Below are positions 49,885 through 59,609 of a DNA stretch of 64,000 bases, one piece after another. The stretch covers positions 1,178,001 through 1,242,000 of the forward strand of contig JAHDWB010000001.1 of NCBI GenBank assembly GCA_023382595.1, in the 5' to 3' direction. Positions within the stretch are counted from its first letter, which is position 1, and every line of letters begins with the position of its first letter. The translations under genes were made by a program, and so were the position numbers. Below the pieces are notes generated by a model, which made no database searches, was not told the DNA's origin, and worked only from the letters and a program-made list of their open reading frames with translations. The stretch is from Anaerolineales bacterium. GTDB taxonomy: Bacteria > Chloroflexota > Anaerolineae > Anaerolineales > Villigracilaceae.

Positions 49885-51159
49885 ATGTCTCGAAAATCCT
49901 TATCTATCGCTGTTGCAATGGTGTTTCTGTTAATTGCCCAGGCAGCTTGCAATATGCCTTCCAATCCGGCGACACCGGACACATTTGCCACGCTCAACGG
50001 AATTTATACCGCTTCCGCCCTGACCATCGAGGCGGCAGGCACCCAAACCGGCTTTACCGCCACTCCGGGCTTGCCCCAGCCAACCGTCACCCTGGCAGGA
50101 TCGCCCACAGCGACGAATCAAGCTGTGTTGCCCTCACCAGCCCCACAGTCCAAGTGTGATGCGGCGCAATTCCTTGGCGATGTCACCTATCCCGATGGGA
50201 GCGTCATCCCGCGCAACACCACTTTTGTGAAGATCTGGCGCATCAAGAACGTCGGCACCTGCACGTGGACGACGTCCTATTCGCTTGTCTTCACAAGCGG
50301 CGATTCGATGGGAGCGTCCGCCACTGTGGCGATGCCCGGAACTGTGAATCCGGGGCAATATATCGAAATTCCAGTCACTTTGAAAGCGCCAAACAAGGAC
50401 GGAAAATACAGAGGCTATTGGAAACTCCGAAACTCGTCAGGCGTGCTGTTCGGAATTGGCGCGCAGGCGGATACCGCTTTTTGGGTGGATATCCGCGTGA
50501 CAGGTCCATCGCATGTTGCCTACAATTTTGCGGATAATTACTGCCAGGCGGAGTGGACCAACGGTGACAACGCGCTTCCCTGTCCCGGCACAGATGGGGC
50601 ACCGCAGGGCTCTGTCATCCGCTTGAACTCCCCAAGGCTGGAGAACGGCTCCAAGGAAAATGAGCCGGGTCTGCTCACCTATCCGCAAGACCGGCGTAAC
50701 GGCTTCATCAGCGGAGAATTCCCAGCTTTCACCGTGCAGGCTGGCGACCGCTTCCGCACCATTATCAACTGTCAGTACAACTCGCCGAAATGCGATGTGG
50801 TCTTCCGGCTCGACTATAGGAACAACGGACAGGTAAAAACGCTCGCAAGCTGGCACGAAGTCTATGAAGGCAAGTACTATCCCATTGATCTTGATCTGAG
50901 CAGCCTTGCCGGAGAGACGCTTAAGTTCATTTTGCACGTCAGCGCGAATGGCGGAAACAGCCAGGATTACGCGCTTTGGCTCAATCCCCACATCGTGAGA
51001 CAGGGAAACCCGCCTCCCACATGGACCCCGAGCCTGACTCCGACCATCACGCCTACATCCACGCCGACACTGACCCCGACTCTCACACTCACTCCTACTT
51101 CCACGGCGTCTCCTACGCCAACCGCGACGGAAACGCCCACAGAAACGCCTACACCATAG
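49885..51159 (+). CDS. NBR1-Ig-like lipoprotein 3 with Thr/Pro-rich C-terminal tail
   Basis: 424 residues. Lipobox AQAACNM, NBR1-Ig domain (about 90-185: WRIKNVGTCTWTTSY, GDSMGASA), a second beta-sandwich domain (about 200-370, with NSPKCDVVF and YNNGQ-like motifs) and about 50 residues of repeated Thr-Pro (SLTPTITPTSTPTLTPT and similar). The tail is low complexity. GGAGG before the ATG at 49885. The second domain is like PA14- or CBM-type folds found in wall-binding proteins, but this is not established. Confidence 0.8.
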   Translation: MSRKSLSIAVAMVFLLIAQAACNMPSNPATPDTFATLNGIYTASALTIEAAGTQTGFTATPGLPQPTVTLAGSPTATNQAVLPSPAPQSKCDAAQFLGDVTYPDGSVIPRNTTFVKIWRIKNVGTCTWTTSYSLVFTSGDSMGASATVAMPGTVNPGQYIEIPVTLKAPNKDGKYRGYWKLRNSSGVLFGIGAQADTAFWVDIRVTGPSHVAYNFADNYCQAEWTNGDNALPCPGTDGAPQGSVIRLNSPRLENGSKENEPGLLTYPQDRRNGFISGEFPAFTVQAGDRFRTIINCQYNSPKCDVVFRLDYRNNGQVKTLASWHEVYEGKYYPIDLDLSSLAGETLKFILHVSANGGNSQDYALWLNPHIVRQGNPPPTWTPSLTPTITPTSTPTLTPTLTLTPTSTASPTPTATETPTETPTP

Positions 51160-51199
51160 TGCGTTATAATCAAGTTAACCATTTTCGGAGGTTACGAAC

Positions 51200-51919
51200 A
51201 TGAAATTTCGCAAGTCAACTTGGCTGATATTGCTGACCACCGTGTCCATGCTGGTCAGTTCCTGCAATATTGGAGCCACCCCTGCCCCCGAGCAGAACAC
51301 TGATGCGATCCAGACGCAGGCTTTTGAGCTTGTGCTGACCCAGGCTGCCCTGCAGCAAACACAAACTGCGGCAGCGATCCCGCCGACACCCATGCCGACG
51401 AACACCCCGCTTCCATTACCCACGGCAGGTGAATTGCCCACTTTTGCGCCTGCCGGCGCGACAAACACGCCCTTCGCTTTCAATACCCAGCAGCCCGGTT
51501 TGACACCGCTGGTGCTCGCTTCGCCCACCATCGGTGTGATCAACACCGTGACGACAAAAAACGGCTGTAACGACGGCGCCTTCCTTGGTGAAGGCGGTGT
51601 CACCGATGGTACCGAGATCGAAGCCGGAAAAGCGTTCGACAAGTCCTTCATGCTGCAAAACACCGGAGAATGCGCATGGGACGAAGGCTATTCCTTTGCC
51701 TTTATCCCTGAATTCTCCACCCCCGGTTTTGAAGGTTATAGCATTGTTCTAAAAAAAGAGAAACCTGAAGAATATACCAAACCCGGGCAGGGACAGACCT
51801 ACGTCCTGAAATTGACTGCGCCCAAAACGGCAGGCACCTACAAAGCCTATTGGAAAATGAAAGACGACCTAGGCAACTTGTTCGGTCCGCTGGTCTGGTT
51901 GGAGATCGTTGTCAAGTAA
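51200..51919 (+). CDS. NBR1-Ig-like lipoprotein 4
   Basis: 239 residues. Lipobox LVSSCNI, Thr/Pro-rich linker and an NBR1-Ig domain (about 120-239) with FMLQNTGECAWDEGYSFAF; the canonical W is replaced by F in the first position. Nearest to copy 5 in size. TATAAT at 51165-51170 suggests its own promoter, and GGAGG precedes the ATG. Confidence 0.82.
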   Translation: MKFRKSTWLILLTTVSMLVSSCNIGATPAPEQNTDAIQTQAFELVLTQAALQQTQTAAAIPPTPMPTNTPLPLPTAGELPTFAPAGATNTPFAFNTQQPGLTPLVLASPTIGVINTVTTKNGCNDGAFLGEGGVTDGTEIEAGKAFDKSFMLQNTGECAWDEGYSFAFIPEFSTPGFEGYSIVLKKEKPEEYTKPGQGQTYVLKLTAPKTAGTYKAYWKMKDDLGNLFGPLVWLEIVVK

Positions 51920-51947
51920 GCCGTCCATAGCGCCAAGGAGAGGTACC

Positions 51948-52583
51948 ATGAAACTAAAACTGTCCATCGCCCTGTTGATAATCGCCCTGCTGGTTGCAGC
52001 CTGTGCTCCTTCCACTCCGGTTGAACCAACCCCGGATGTAAGCGTGATCCGTACATCGGCGGCAAGTACGGTGGTGGCAGAACTCACACTCACCGCAGCC
52101 GCATTCACGCCCACCTCTGCCCCCACAGACACACCGGAACCGGACCTCCCTCCGACCGAAACGCCGACCATCGCCTTCGCCACGGACCCGACCCAGGCAG
52201 CACTGGGTACTCCCGCCGCCTTGTGCGATGATTACGATTTCAACCTTTCCACACTCGACGTCACCATCCCGGACGGCACGCCCATGAGCCCGGGTCAGGA
52301 ATTTGTCAAAACATGGAAAATCAGAAACACCGGAATCTGCACCTGGGATACCACATACCGACCCATCTTCTCCTATAGTTCACCGCCCAATGTGCGGATG
52401 AACGCCCAGCCGGTTCCGCTTTCCGTGCTTGTCGCCCCCGGCGAGGAAGCCGATGTCTCCGTGCAATTTACAGCACCGTCCACACCGGGAAGATACACCC
52501 TCTATTGGCAGATGGTCAACGGGAGGGGCATCCCCTTCGGTACAAAAGATTACATCCTGATCGTTGAGATCGTCGTCCAATAA
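51948..52583 (+). CDS. NBR1-Ig-like lipoprotein 5
   Basis: 211 residues. Lipobox LLVAACAP, Thr/Pro/Ala linker, NBR1-Ig domain (about 95-211) with WKIRNTGICTWDTTYRP. ATG at 51948 with AAGGAG 8 bases upstream; 28 bases after the stop of copy 4, so the two are probably cotranscribed. Last of the five. Confidence 0.82.
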   Translation: MKLKLSIALLIIALLVAACAPSTPVEPTPDVSVIRTSAASTVVAELTLTAAAFTPTSAPTDTPEPDLPPTETPTIAFATDPTQAALGTPAALCDDYDFNLSTLDVTIPDGTPMSPGQEFVKTWKIRNTGICTWDTTYRPIFSYSSPPNVRMNAQPVPLSVLVAPGEEADVSVQFTAPSTPGRYTLYWQMVNGRGIPFGTKDYILIVEIVVQ

Positions 52584-52584
52584 C

Positions 52585-53616
52585 TTGAAGCAACTCAAAC
52601 AAGCCATAAAAGAGAAAGCGCGCCAGCTGGGATTTGTCCTGGCTGGCGTTGCTTCTTCCGACCCGCCTGCACACTACAGCATCTTTGAAGACTGGCTGAA
52701 CAAGGGACATCACGCCACAATGGACTATCTCGCCTCGGAACGCAGCCGCATCCGCCGCGCCGACCCGAAGCAGATCCTCCCCGAGTGCAAATCCATCCTC
52801 GTATTGGCATTGCCTTATGAAAATTCTGAATTCAAAATTCAGAATTTAGAATTCAGGATCGCCGCCTACGCCCTCGGCGCGGACTATCACGATGTCATCC
52901 CTCCGCGCTTGCAACAGATCGTCGAATTCATTGAAGAGCAGGTCGGGCATCTCGTCCCCAATCGTTACTACACCGACACCGGTCCCATCCTCGAGCGCGA
53001 ACTCGCTCAACGCGCAGGCTTGGGTTGGATCGGCAAAAATTCCATGCTCATCAACCCGCAAGCGGGTTCCACATTTCTGCTCGCCGAAATCCTGCTTGGC
53101 ATCGAACTCGAACCCGACCCGCCCTTCCCCACCGACCACTGCGGCTCCTGCACGCGCTGCCTCGATGCCTGCCCCACTCAATGCATCCTCCCAAACCGCA
53201 CACTCGACGCCAGCCGCTGCATCTCCTACCTCACCATCGAAAACAAGGGCGAGATTCCCGAAGACCTGCGCCCTCAAATTCAAAATTGGATATTTGGATG
53301 CGACATCTGTCAGCAGGTCTGCCCGTGGAATCGATTCTCCTCCGCATCTGATCCTGCTCTCGAGCCGTCCATTCCGCTTCCCGTCCTGACCTCGGACCTG
53401 CTCCTGTCATCCGTCCAGTTCAACCAACACTTCAAGCGGACTCCAATCCAGCGTGCCAAGCGGCGCGGATACCTCCGCAACCTCGCTGTCGCCATCGGCA
53501 ACACGGGAAAAGAAAATGATCTTCCCGCCCTTGAACAAGCCGCACAAGACGAAGAACCGTTGGTACGTCAACATGCCGAATGGGCGATTGATCGTATAAA
53601 TCGCAGGTCACGCTGA
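52585..53616 (+). CDS. queG: Epoxyqueuosine reductase
   Basis: 343 residues. N-terminal flavodoxin-free QueG/DUF1730 region, two ferredoxin-type Cys clusters (CGSCTRCLDACPTQC and CDICQQVCPW) and a C-terminal HEAT-like part that includes AIGNTGKENDLPAL. It reduces epoxyqueuosine to queuosine in tRNA, using cobalamin and 4Fe-4S. It has no obvious ribosome binding site; I take TTG at 52585 since the next ATG (near residue 47) would cut conserved sequence. It follows the last NBR1-Ig gene by one base. Stop codon overlaps palindrome A copy 2. Confidence 0.92.
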   Translation: MKQLKQAIKEKARQLGFVLAGVASSDPPAHYSIFEDWLNKGHHATMDYLASERSRIRRADPKQILPECKSILVLALPYENSEFKIQNLEFRIAAYALGADYHDVIPPRLQQIVEFIEEQVGHLVPNRYYTDTGPILERELAQRAGLGWIGKNSMLINPQAGSTFLLAEILLGIELEPDPPFPTDHCGSCTRCLDACPTQCILPNRTLDASRCISYLTIENKGEIPEDLRPQIQNWIFGCDICQQVCPWNRFSSASDPALEPSIPLPVLTSDLLLSSVQFNQHFKRTPIQRAKRRGYLRNLAVAIGNTGKENDLPALEQAAQDEEPLVRQHAEWAIDRINRRSR

Positions 53617-53629
53617 AAGCATGACCTAC
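53603..53629. repeat. Palindrome A copy 2, overlaps queG stop
   Basis: GCAGGTCACGC, TGAAA, GCATGACCTAC (arms of 11 with two imperfect pairs). Matches the core of the palindrome at 8297-8327. The queG stop (53614-53616) lies in its loop. Confidence 0.6.
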
Positions 53630-53634
53630 ATGCC

Positions 53635-54234
53635 ATGAAAAAATTACTCATCGCCACCAACAATCACGGAAAGATCGAAGAACTAAAAGAACTACTGAAC
53701 GGCTTTGGCATTGCGTTTGTCACCCCCGCAGAGATCAACCTCGAACTGGAAGTCGAAGAAGACGGCTCGACGTATCGAGAGAATGTGGGCAAAAAAGCCC
53801 TCGCCTTCGCCCAAGCCAGCGGACTGATCGCACTCGCCGACGACTCCGGTCTTGAAGTAGATGCACTCGGCGGCGCACCGGGGCTGTATTCTGCAAGATA
53901 TTCCCCCAAACCCGGCGCGAAAGACAAAGACCGCCGCGATTTTCTCTTGCAGAATCTTGTAGACAAGCCGCGTCCGTGGATGGCGCATTTCCATGCGACG
54001 ATTGCGATTGCCAAGCCAACAGGAGAGATCGAATTCGCCGAAGGAAATTGCCCCGGCGAGATCATCCCCGAAGAACGCGGCACAGGCGGATTTGGTTACG
54101 ATCCGATCTTCCTGCTGACTGAATTGGGAAAGACGATGGCAGAACTCGAAATGGACGAAAAGAATCGTCTCAGTCACCGCGCGCGGGCAGTGATGAATGC
54201 CATGCCAATTTTGAAGAAAATGTTTGGGGTGTAG
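53635..54234 (+). CDS. rdgB: XTP/dITP diphosphatase (RdgB/HAM1)
   Basis: 199 residues. Ham1 motifs: LLIATNNHGKIEELKELL (with the T/S-x-N-x-x-K loop), ADDSGLEVDALGGAPGLYSAR, and GTGGFGYDPIF. It removes non-canonical purine nucleotides such as XTP and dITP from the nucleotide pool. 18 bases after the queG stop; cotranscription is likely. Start codon ATG 53635, no ribosome binding site. Confidence 0.95.
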   Translation: MKKLLIATNNHGKIEELKELLNGFGIAFVTPAEINLELEVEEDGSTYRENVGKKALAFAQASGLIALADDSGLEVDALGGAPGLYSARYSPKPGAKDKDRRDFLLQNLVDKPRPWMAHFHATIAIAKPTGEIEFAEGNCPGEIIPEERGTGGFGYDPIFLLTELGKTMAELEMDEKNRLSHRARAVMNAMPILKKMFGV

Positions 54235-54241
54235 AAGCAGG

Positions 54242-55021
54242 CTAAGGCGCGGAAAGAAGCGGAAGGTCATCCAAGAATTGCTTTATCGCCTCCGCCACCA
54301 CATCGGGTTGTTCCAACTGCGCCATGTGACCCGCATTCTCGATCATGAACAATTGCGCGTTCGGAAGGGCGTCCCGCAGGGAGTGGGAGAATTTCGGCGG
54401 CATCATCCGGTCGTGCTCCCCGCACAGAATGAGCGCGGGGATTTTTATTTCAGCAAGCCTGTCCGTGACATCGAATTGATCGCATGCAAGAAAATCACCG
54501 AACAAAACGGATGGATCCGTTTTCAGCAAGCCCTGTTTCGACAGCCGGATCAAACCGTGGGATGCATTGCTGAAAAAATTAGCGTTGATGGTTTCCACTG
54601 TAGATGCGAATGTGCCGGGGTTCTCCACGCCTTCAAGAATGGACGGGGCGACGCGCATCTTCCCCCCGCCGCCGATCAACACCAGCCCCGCAACTCTGTG
54701 CGGATGACTCAGAGCAAGTGTCAGCGCGATGGCGCTGCCCATGGAAATCCCAGCCAAGACCGCCGCCTGAATGTTCGCAGCATCCATGAAGCGGATAACG
54801 TCATCGGCATATTCGTCAATGGACTGCCTGCCATCCCCTTCCGATTGTCCGTGACCAGGCAGGTCGAGCGCATACACGGTCTCATCCTTGAGCCGCCGGA
54901 TGTACGGATGCCACGTTAAGTAACTACCGCCCGCCCCATGAATAAGGATCACGGGCGGGCGGCTAGGTGTTGTTTCCTCCGCAAGATGAACAAAGTAGTG
55001 CATTCCTGCGAGTGCGGGCAT
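54242..55021 (-). CDS. Alpha/beta hydrolase
   Basis: 259 residues. Oxyanion HGAGGSYLTW near 29, nucleophile Ser 93 in GISMGSA, acid Asp in CGEHDRMMPP, and His in NAGHMAQLEQP. It is an alpha/beta hydrolase of the ester or lactone type; the substrate is unknown. Its ATG directly abuts the stop of the upstream sensor kinase (TAG-ATG), so it is translationally coupled to the kinase. Confidence 0.9.
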   Translation of the reverse strand: MPALAGMHYFVHLAEETTPSRPPVILIHGAGGSYLTWHPYIRRLKDETVYALDLPGHGQSEGDGRQSIDEYADDVIRFMDAANIQAAVLAGISMGSAIALTLALSHPHRVAGLVLIGGGGKMRVAPSILEGVENPGTFASTVETINANFFSNASHGLIRLSKQGLLKTDPSVLFGDFLACDQFDVTDRLAEIKIPALILCGEHDRMMPPKFSHSLRDALPNAQLFMIENAGHMAQLEQPDVVAEAIKQFLDDLPLLSAP

Positions 55022-56779
55022 CTATTTCCGTTTTCTTCTGGGATGATGCAGGCGGTCGGCGGCTTCTTCGGTCAGGGGGATGTACACCTGAACCTTTGTG
55101 CCTTTCTTCGGCGCGGAGTCGATCTGTAGCAGCCCGTTCACCAGTTCGGCGCGCTCACGCAGATTGACCATGCCAAGGCTGCTGCTGGAACGCTTGTCGT
55201 AGGTTTCCGTCATCGCCTGGACATCGAAGCCAACGCCATTATCCGCGATCTCCAGCAGGACAACGCCGGTATCGAATTGTTGCAGGCTCACAGTGATCGT
55301 TTCCGACGCGGCATGTTTGCGGGCATTATTAACGGCTTCCTCAATGATGTAGAAAATGACACCCTGTTTGCCCATTTCAAGCTGTTGAACGGCGCCTTCG
55401 TCGATGTGAACAAGCACCTTTTGCGAGAAGGTTTCCATCATTTTATCCGCCATGGCTTGAACGGCGGCAGTAAGTCCCTGCGACTCAAGAATGAGCGGAC
55501 GCAGAGTAAAGAGCATGTGACGGATCTCCTTGGTGGTGCGGTGCGCCAGTTCCTCGAGCCTGATCAATTCATCCGCAGCGGACTTCGCATCCTTCTGGAC
55601 CATGCGCCGCGCGATGTTGATCCGCATCGCCATCGCCGCCACAGACTGCGTCGGTCCATCGTGCAGGTCGCGCGCCAGTTTTTTACGCGCATCTTCGTAC
55701 ACTTCCGCCATGCGCTCCTTCTCTTCGACAAGGTCTTGATACAAACGCGCATTTTGGATGGCAATGACCGCCTGCCTGCCGATAATTTCCAACAACTTGA
55801 TGCGGTCGGTATTGAAGTAATCCGGCTCGGGATGTGCGAACAGCAACACGCCATAGACGTTGAATCCGCTCCGCAGTGGGAAACAATATCCGCTGGTGCA
55901 GTTGCGGAGCGCAATGACACGTCCCAGTTCAGGGTCGTGTCCGATATCCTTGAATAGAATCGGTTCCCCTTCATCGAGCGCGCGCTTTAACACACCATCC
56001 GCCCCCTCGAAAGTGATACGCATGTCGGCGCTGGTAAAGCGCCGCGCGGAACCGATGCGCAATTTCCCGCCATTGAACAGCATGACCACTCCCACCAGCG
56101 GGTCGCTGACAGAGCCTTCCGGGTCGGGATTCAGCGTGGCGGCGCCCATGTCCAGCGCTGAATCCAGCACGCGTTTGTAACTGAGCGTGGAGGAAAGGGT
56201 GGATGTCAACTCGTAAATGGCGCGCATGCGTTCATTTTGGATGGCATGTTTCTTTTCTTCGGCGTCCATCCACAGGGCACGGTTCTTTCGCATGTGCATC
56301 ATGAGCCGCCTGCCAAGAAACCCAAACACCAGGCTCACCGCCACCAGAATGACTGAAATCGTCAATGCCAGGGAGAGATTTTCATGTGTGCGCACGCCGT
56401 TATAGATCATGAAGCCCGAAAACACCAGGGATGCGGTCAATGCGCCCCAAAACTCGAAATAGATTGAACCTGTCAATATCGGAAGAAGACCCACCCAGAA
56501 CGCCGGTCCTTGAATGCCACCCTGTGCCCAGAAAAAGGCTGCCGTCAGAAACAGATCAAAAAGGATATTGATGCGCCGGTGAAAATTCGTGCGCAAGTTC
56601 AAACCTGCAAAAGCGGTCATGGCGAGATTCCAGACGATCATCACCCCCACTGCCCACGTCGAACCGACGTTTAGCTGCTGTCCCAAACCAAGCGATACGA
56701 TCAGACCCACCAGTATGACCCAGCGCAGCGAGATCACAAACCAGTCCGCCATGTAGGGCGTATCGAATCTTCGTATCAT
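55022..56779 (-). CDS. GAF-domain sensor histidine kinase (HisKA_3)
   Basis: 585 residues. Four to five helices in the N-terminal 155 residues, a GAF-type region (about 185-348), HisKA_3 with His 373 (RDLHDGPTQSV), and an HATPase_c domain (EEAVNNARKH, DNGVGFD, LGMVNLRERAEL). No response-regulator gene is next to it, so it works with one encoded elsewhere. GGAAGG is near the ATG. Followed directly by the hydrolase gene. Confidence 0.9.
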   Translation of the reverse strand: MIRRFDTPYMADWFVISLRWVILVGLIVSLGLGQQLNVGSTWAVGVMIVWNLAMTAFAGLNLRTNFHRRINILFDLFLTAAFFWAQGGIQGPAFWVGLLPILTGSIYFEFWGALTASLVFSGFMIYNGVRTHENLSLALTISVILVAVSLVFGFLGRRLMMHMRKNRALWMDAEEKKHAIQNERMRAIYELTSTLSSTLSYKRVLDSALDMGAATLNPDPEGSVSDPLVGVVMLFNGGKLRIGSARRFTSADMRITFEGADGVLKRALDEGEPILFKDIGHDPELGRVIALRNCTSGYCFPLRSGFNVYGVLLFAHPEPDYFNTDRIKLLEIIGRQAVIAIQNARLYQDLVEEKERMAEVYEDARKKLARDLHDGPTQSVAAMAMRINIARRMVQKDAKSAADELIRLEELAHRTTKEIRHMLFTLRPLILESQGLTAAVQAMADKMMETFSQKVLVHIDEGAVQQLEMGKQGVIFYIIEEAVNNARKHAASETITVSLQQFDTGVVLLEIADNGVGFDVQAMTETYDKRSSSSLGMVNLRERAELVNGLLQIDSAPKKGTKVQVYIPLTEEAADRLHHPRRKRK

Positions 56780-56848
56780 AGCCTTCCAATCATATCGAAA
56801 AACGCATGGTTCGGCAACTTTTTGGCGTTACAACTAACTTACACACGC

Positions 56849-57577
56849 TCAGGCTTCATATCCCATCTGCGCCAGCCAGGCTCCAAGCCGGTCATTCAGG
56901 ACTTTTTGCTGGGCTTCCGTATAGGATTCGCGGAATCTGCCGATCTTGCCCTTGTAAAAATGCAGACCTTGCTGACCGTCATTCGCTCCGGGGCGATACT
57001 GCGCGATCACTGACTGGACCTCGGGCTTGTTCCCGTCTAATTTGAGATAGTCCACCAGTTTGGCGGATTCGGCGTCGTAGTTCGTGAGCAGGTCTTCGTA
57101 GCGGGCGACCAGCACATTCTTCTCGTTCATCCATTTTTCCCAGATGCGGACGTAGTCCATGATGAAATCCAGGCTTTTCTCGAAATCAGAGAGGTGCGAG
57201 AAGGCGTTGGGACGTCCCTTCGTAAGCGCGCGCTGACCAAAATCATACGCAGAGAGCATGGCATCGCGCGGGTCACGGTAAATGTATGTGATGCGAAGCA
57301 AGCCCAAGGTCGAGAGAAGACGCGAGGCGCTTGTCGGTCCCGCGTGCGCCTTGATGACAAAAGTATTGCCCATCAGCGCGGGAATCGCCACCATTCCCAG
57401 CCTGCGGACGGAGAGCACACCGATGTTGCAGTTGACTTCGGTCAATATGCTTTGCAAGCCGTATTTCTCGCGGATGTCACGCGCATCGGCACAGCCCGTG
57501 GTTTTCATCAGGTCGTGAATAAGGTTGTAGTGCCAGCCCGAACCTGCGCGCGGCATTCCGACGGAAAGAACGATCAT
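56849..57577 (-). CDS. Sulfotransferase
   Basis: 242 residues. The 5'-phosphosulfate-binding loop GMPRAGSGWHYNLIHD and the 3'-phosphate region YIYRDPRDAMLSAY identify a PAPS-dependent sulfotransferase. AGGAAACCAA before the ATG; ATGA overlap with the O-antigen-ligase-type gene upstream. A polysaccharide or lipid acceptor is most likely in this cluster. Confidence 0.88.
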   Translation of the reverse strand: MIVLSVGMPRAGSGWHYNLIHDLMKTTGCADARDIREKYGLQSILTEVNCNIGVLSVRRLGMVAIPALMGNTFVIKAHAGPTSASRLLSTLGLLRITYIYRDPRDAMLSAYDFGQRALTKGRPNAFSHLSDFEKSLDFIMDYVRIWEKWMNEKNVLVARYEDLLTNYDAESAKLVDYLKLDGNKPEVQSVIAQYRPGANDGQQGLHFYKGKIGRFRESYTEAQQKVLNDRLGAWLAQMGYEA

Positions 57578-59016
57578 TTGGTTTCCTTGTGCAATGAAAT
57601 AGCAGACAGCCCAGCCAATATACCGGAGACCAGCCAGATGTTCGGCGTTGTGAGCGAATCCTGGGTGAAATTATAAAAGGTGATTGCCAGCCACGCAAAT
57701 ACTCCGGCAGTGGCGGCAAAACGCACCCAGGGGGCATCCCGCTTGAGGAGGGAGAGTATATCGCCAAGGATGTAAAACTGGAATGCAAGGAACAGGAAGA
57801 AACCGATCACACCCGTTTCGGCGAGCAGGCGCGCGTACATATTTTTCGGGTTGGGATACAGACGGTTTTCAGGACTCAATTGACGCGCGATCTCCGGCAC
57901 GGTGGTCAATGACCAGTGTGGCAGGTTCTGATACATGGTGAATCCGCTCGCGCCCAAGCCAACCCCGCTGATGGGATGTTGTTCGAACACGGCAAATGCC
58001 GCGGACGAATATGCGCCGCGCGCGCCCGCGCGGATGTTGACGATGTATTCGCTGATGTTTTCCGCATCAAAGTTGACCAGACTGCGGAAATAGTCGCGTT
58101 GACCGAGAAAAAGAAGCGCGCCGGAAACCATGCCGATCAATATGGCAATGATGCCGATGCGAAGAAAGATCGCGTTGATCCGTCCGCGAAAGCCGCCGAT
58201 GAACCAAGCCCAGATGGCGCGGATGACGTCACGCCCGAGGAAGAGAAAGGTCAAACCGGCGGCGGCAAGCGTGGTCAGCAATCCGCCGCGCGAGTAGGTG
58301 GCAAGAAGCACAAGGGTGGATAAAGCCAGTAGAACAGGCTCCAGCCACTTCACACGGGTGAGGCGGAAATTCGTCAATATGGAGGCAAATAAAAATGGGA
58401 TGAAGATCGTGGCGAGTTGTCCCGCCAGCCAGGCAGGTTCGTAGGCAAGCCCCGAAATGCGGTTCGTGCGCACGAGTTCGCGCATCGAAAACGCCAACTG
58501 CCAGTGCGTGACCATTTCCTTTTCGAGCAGATTCGTGTAAAACGTGACCGCCTGCAAGCCGCTCCACGCGAGGTTGATGCACAAACCAGCCAAAATCCAT
58601 TTGACCGTGAACCGCAGGTCGGCTTCGGTTTTGTTCATCCACATGGCGCTGATGAAAAAGGATAACCCGATGAAGAGCGTCACCAAGGCGCGGATGGCGC
58701 GCCCGAAGTAGGTTTGTCCGCGCAGGGGAATCGGATCGATCAGCGCCCCAAAACTGGTTGCCACCATGACGAAGAGGACAAACGCCCCAAGCGGAATCAA
58801 TGCGCCGGACCAATTCAATGTGATTCGTTTTCGCCACGCTTGAACGATCAACAGCGGAAAGAGCAATGCCAGCGGATATAACGCCAGCGGACGCACCATC
58901 GTCCCTTCGCCAAGAAATGGGAACCAGCGAAAACTGGTGACAGGCAGGGCAAGCAATGCCAATCCCCAAAGCAGGCGCGGGAGGTTATCCATGGAAAGAA
59001 TTGATCTGCGGATCAT
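57574..59016 (-). CDS. O-antigen ligase/polymerase-like membrane protein
   Basis: 480 residues, about 12 helices. A long outer loop with HPISGVGLGASGFTMYQNLP (about 350) and the RIGI-like helices resemble Wzy/WaaL proteins. It would join or polymerise sugar units on the outer face. ATGA overlaps on both sides make the sulfotransferase, this gene and the Wzz-like gene one translational unit. Confidence 0.82.
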   Translation of the reverse strand: MIRRSILSMDNLPRLLWGLALLALPVTSFRWFPFLGEGTMVRPLALYPLALLFPLLIVQAWRKRITLNWSGALIPLGAFVLFVMVATSFGALIDPIPLRGQTYFGRAIRALVTLFIGLSFFISAMWMNKTEADLRFTVKWILAGLCINLAWSGLQAVTFYTNLLEKEMVTHWQLAFSMRELVRTNRISGLAYEPAWLAGQLATIFIPFLFASILTNFRLTRVKWLEPVLLALSTLVLLATYSRGGLLTTLAAAGLTFLFLGRDVIRAIWAWFIGGFRGRINAIFLRIGIIAILIGMVSGALLFLGQRDYFRSLVNFDAENISEYIVNIRAGARGAYSSAAFAVFEQHPISGVGLGASGFTMYQNLPHWSLTTVPEIARQLSPENRLYPNPKNMYARLLAETGVIGFFLFLAFQFYILGDILSLLKRDAPWVRFAATAGVFAWLAITFYNFTQDSLTTPNIWLVSGILAGLSAISLHKETK

Positions 59017-59609
59017 TTGGGTTTGATGAACAACACCACGAACGCCGCGAGTAACAAAAAGGCGCTTGAACCAGCCAGCAGGAATGCGCCAAGTGAGATA
59101 CTGCGCTGCTTCGGCAGATTGGCAGATTGCGTCACTTCGAGCCGTACAAACTCATTGATGTTTCCCGCTTCAATCTCCGCTTGTACTTTGGCGGCGAACG
59201 ATTCCGCCCATGTCGAGGCGAGCGATTCCGCCATCTGTGGGTCACGGTCATCAGCATAGAAATGCCAGCCTGCTTCAGCGGGTTGCGAGAGTTGCAGTTT
59301 TCCGCCGCGCAATTCATCCACAGGGAAATTCAATTGCGCAAGGACTTCATCCGACCAGGCGAGTTCGATCATTTTGCGCGTTTCTCGTTCGAGATAATAG
59401 AAGTGCTGGCGGTCGGTTTCTGCGGGCAGCGCCTGCTCAAGGTTGAAATCCACGTTGACGGTGGCGCGCGCGCGATATGGCGGCGGCGCAGCATAATACA
59501 CCGCCATGCCGATCAACATGCCGATCAACGCGCCAAACATCCAAAACCGCCATGCGCGCAGCAGGCGGATCAGGTCATCAAGAGAAGGGGGAGAGAAGAT
59601 GAATTTCAT
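59013..59609 (-). CDS. Wzz-like chain-length/polysaccharide co-polymerase protein
   Basis: 198 residues. Two helices (about 28-46 and 170-190) bracket an outer domain, the Wzz topology, and it ends in KPK on the cytoplasmic side. The ATG at 59609 overlaps the upstream GT stop (ATGA). It lacks a tyrosine kinase domain. Should control polysaccharide chain length together with the Wzy-like protein. Confidence 0.72.
   Translation of the reverse strand: MKFIFSPPSLDDLIRLLRAWRFWMFGALIGMLIGMAVYYAAPPPYRARATVNVDFNLEQALPAETDRQHFYYLERETRKMIELAWSDEVLAQLNFPVDELRGGKLQLSQPAEAGWHFYADDRDPQMAESLASTWAESFAAKVQAEIEAGNINEFVRLEVTQSANLPKQRSISLGAFLLAGSSAFLLLAAFVVLFIKPK

Noticed and set aside
51006-51156. Thr/Pro-coding low-complexity tract, considered as a minisatellite or CRISPR
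   Set aside because: The DNA repeats are irregular and coding; they lie in frame in NBR1-Ig lipoprotein 3.
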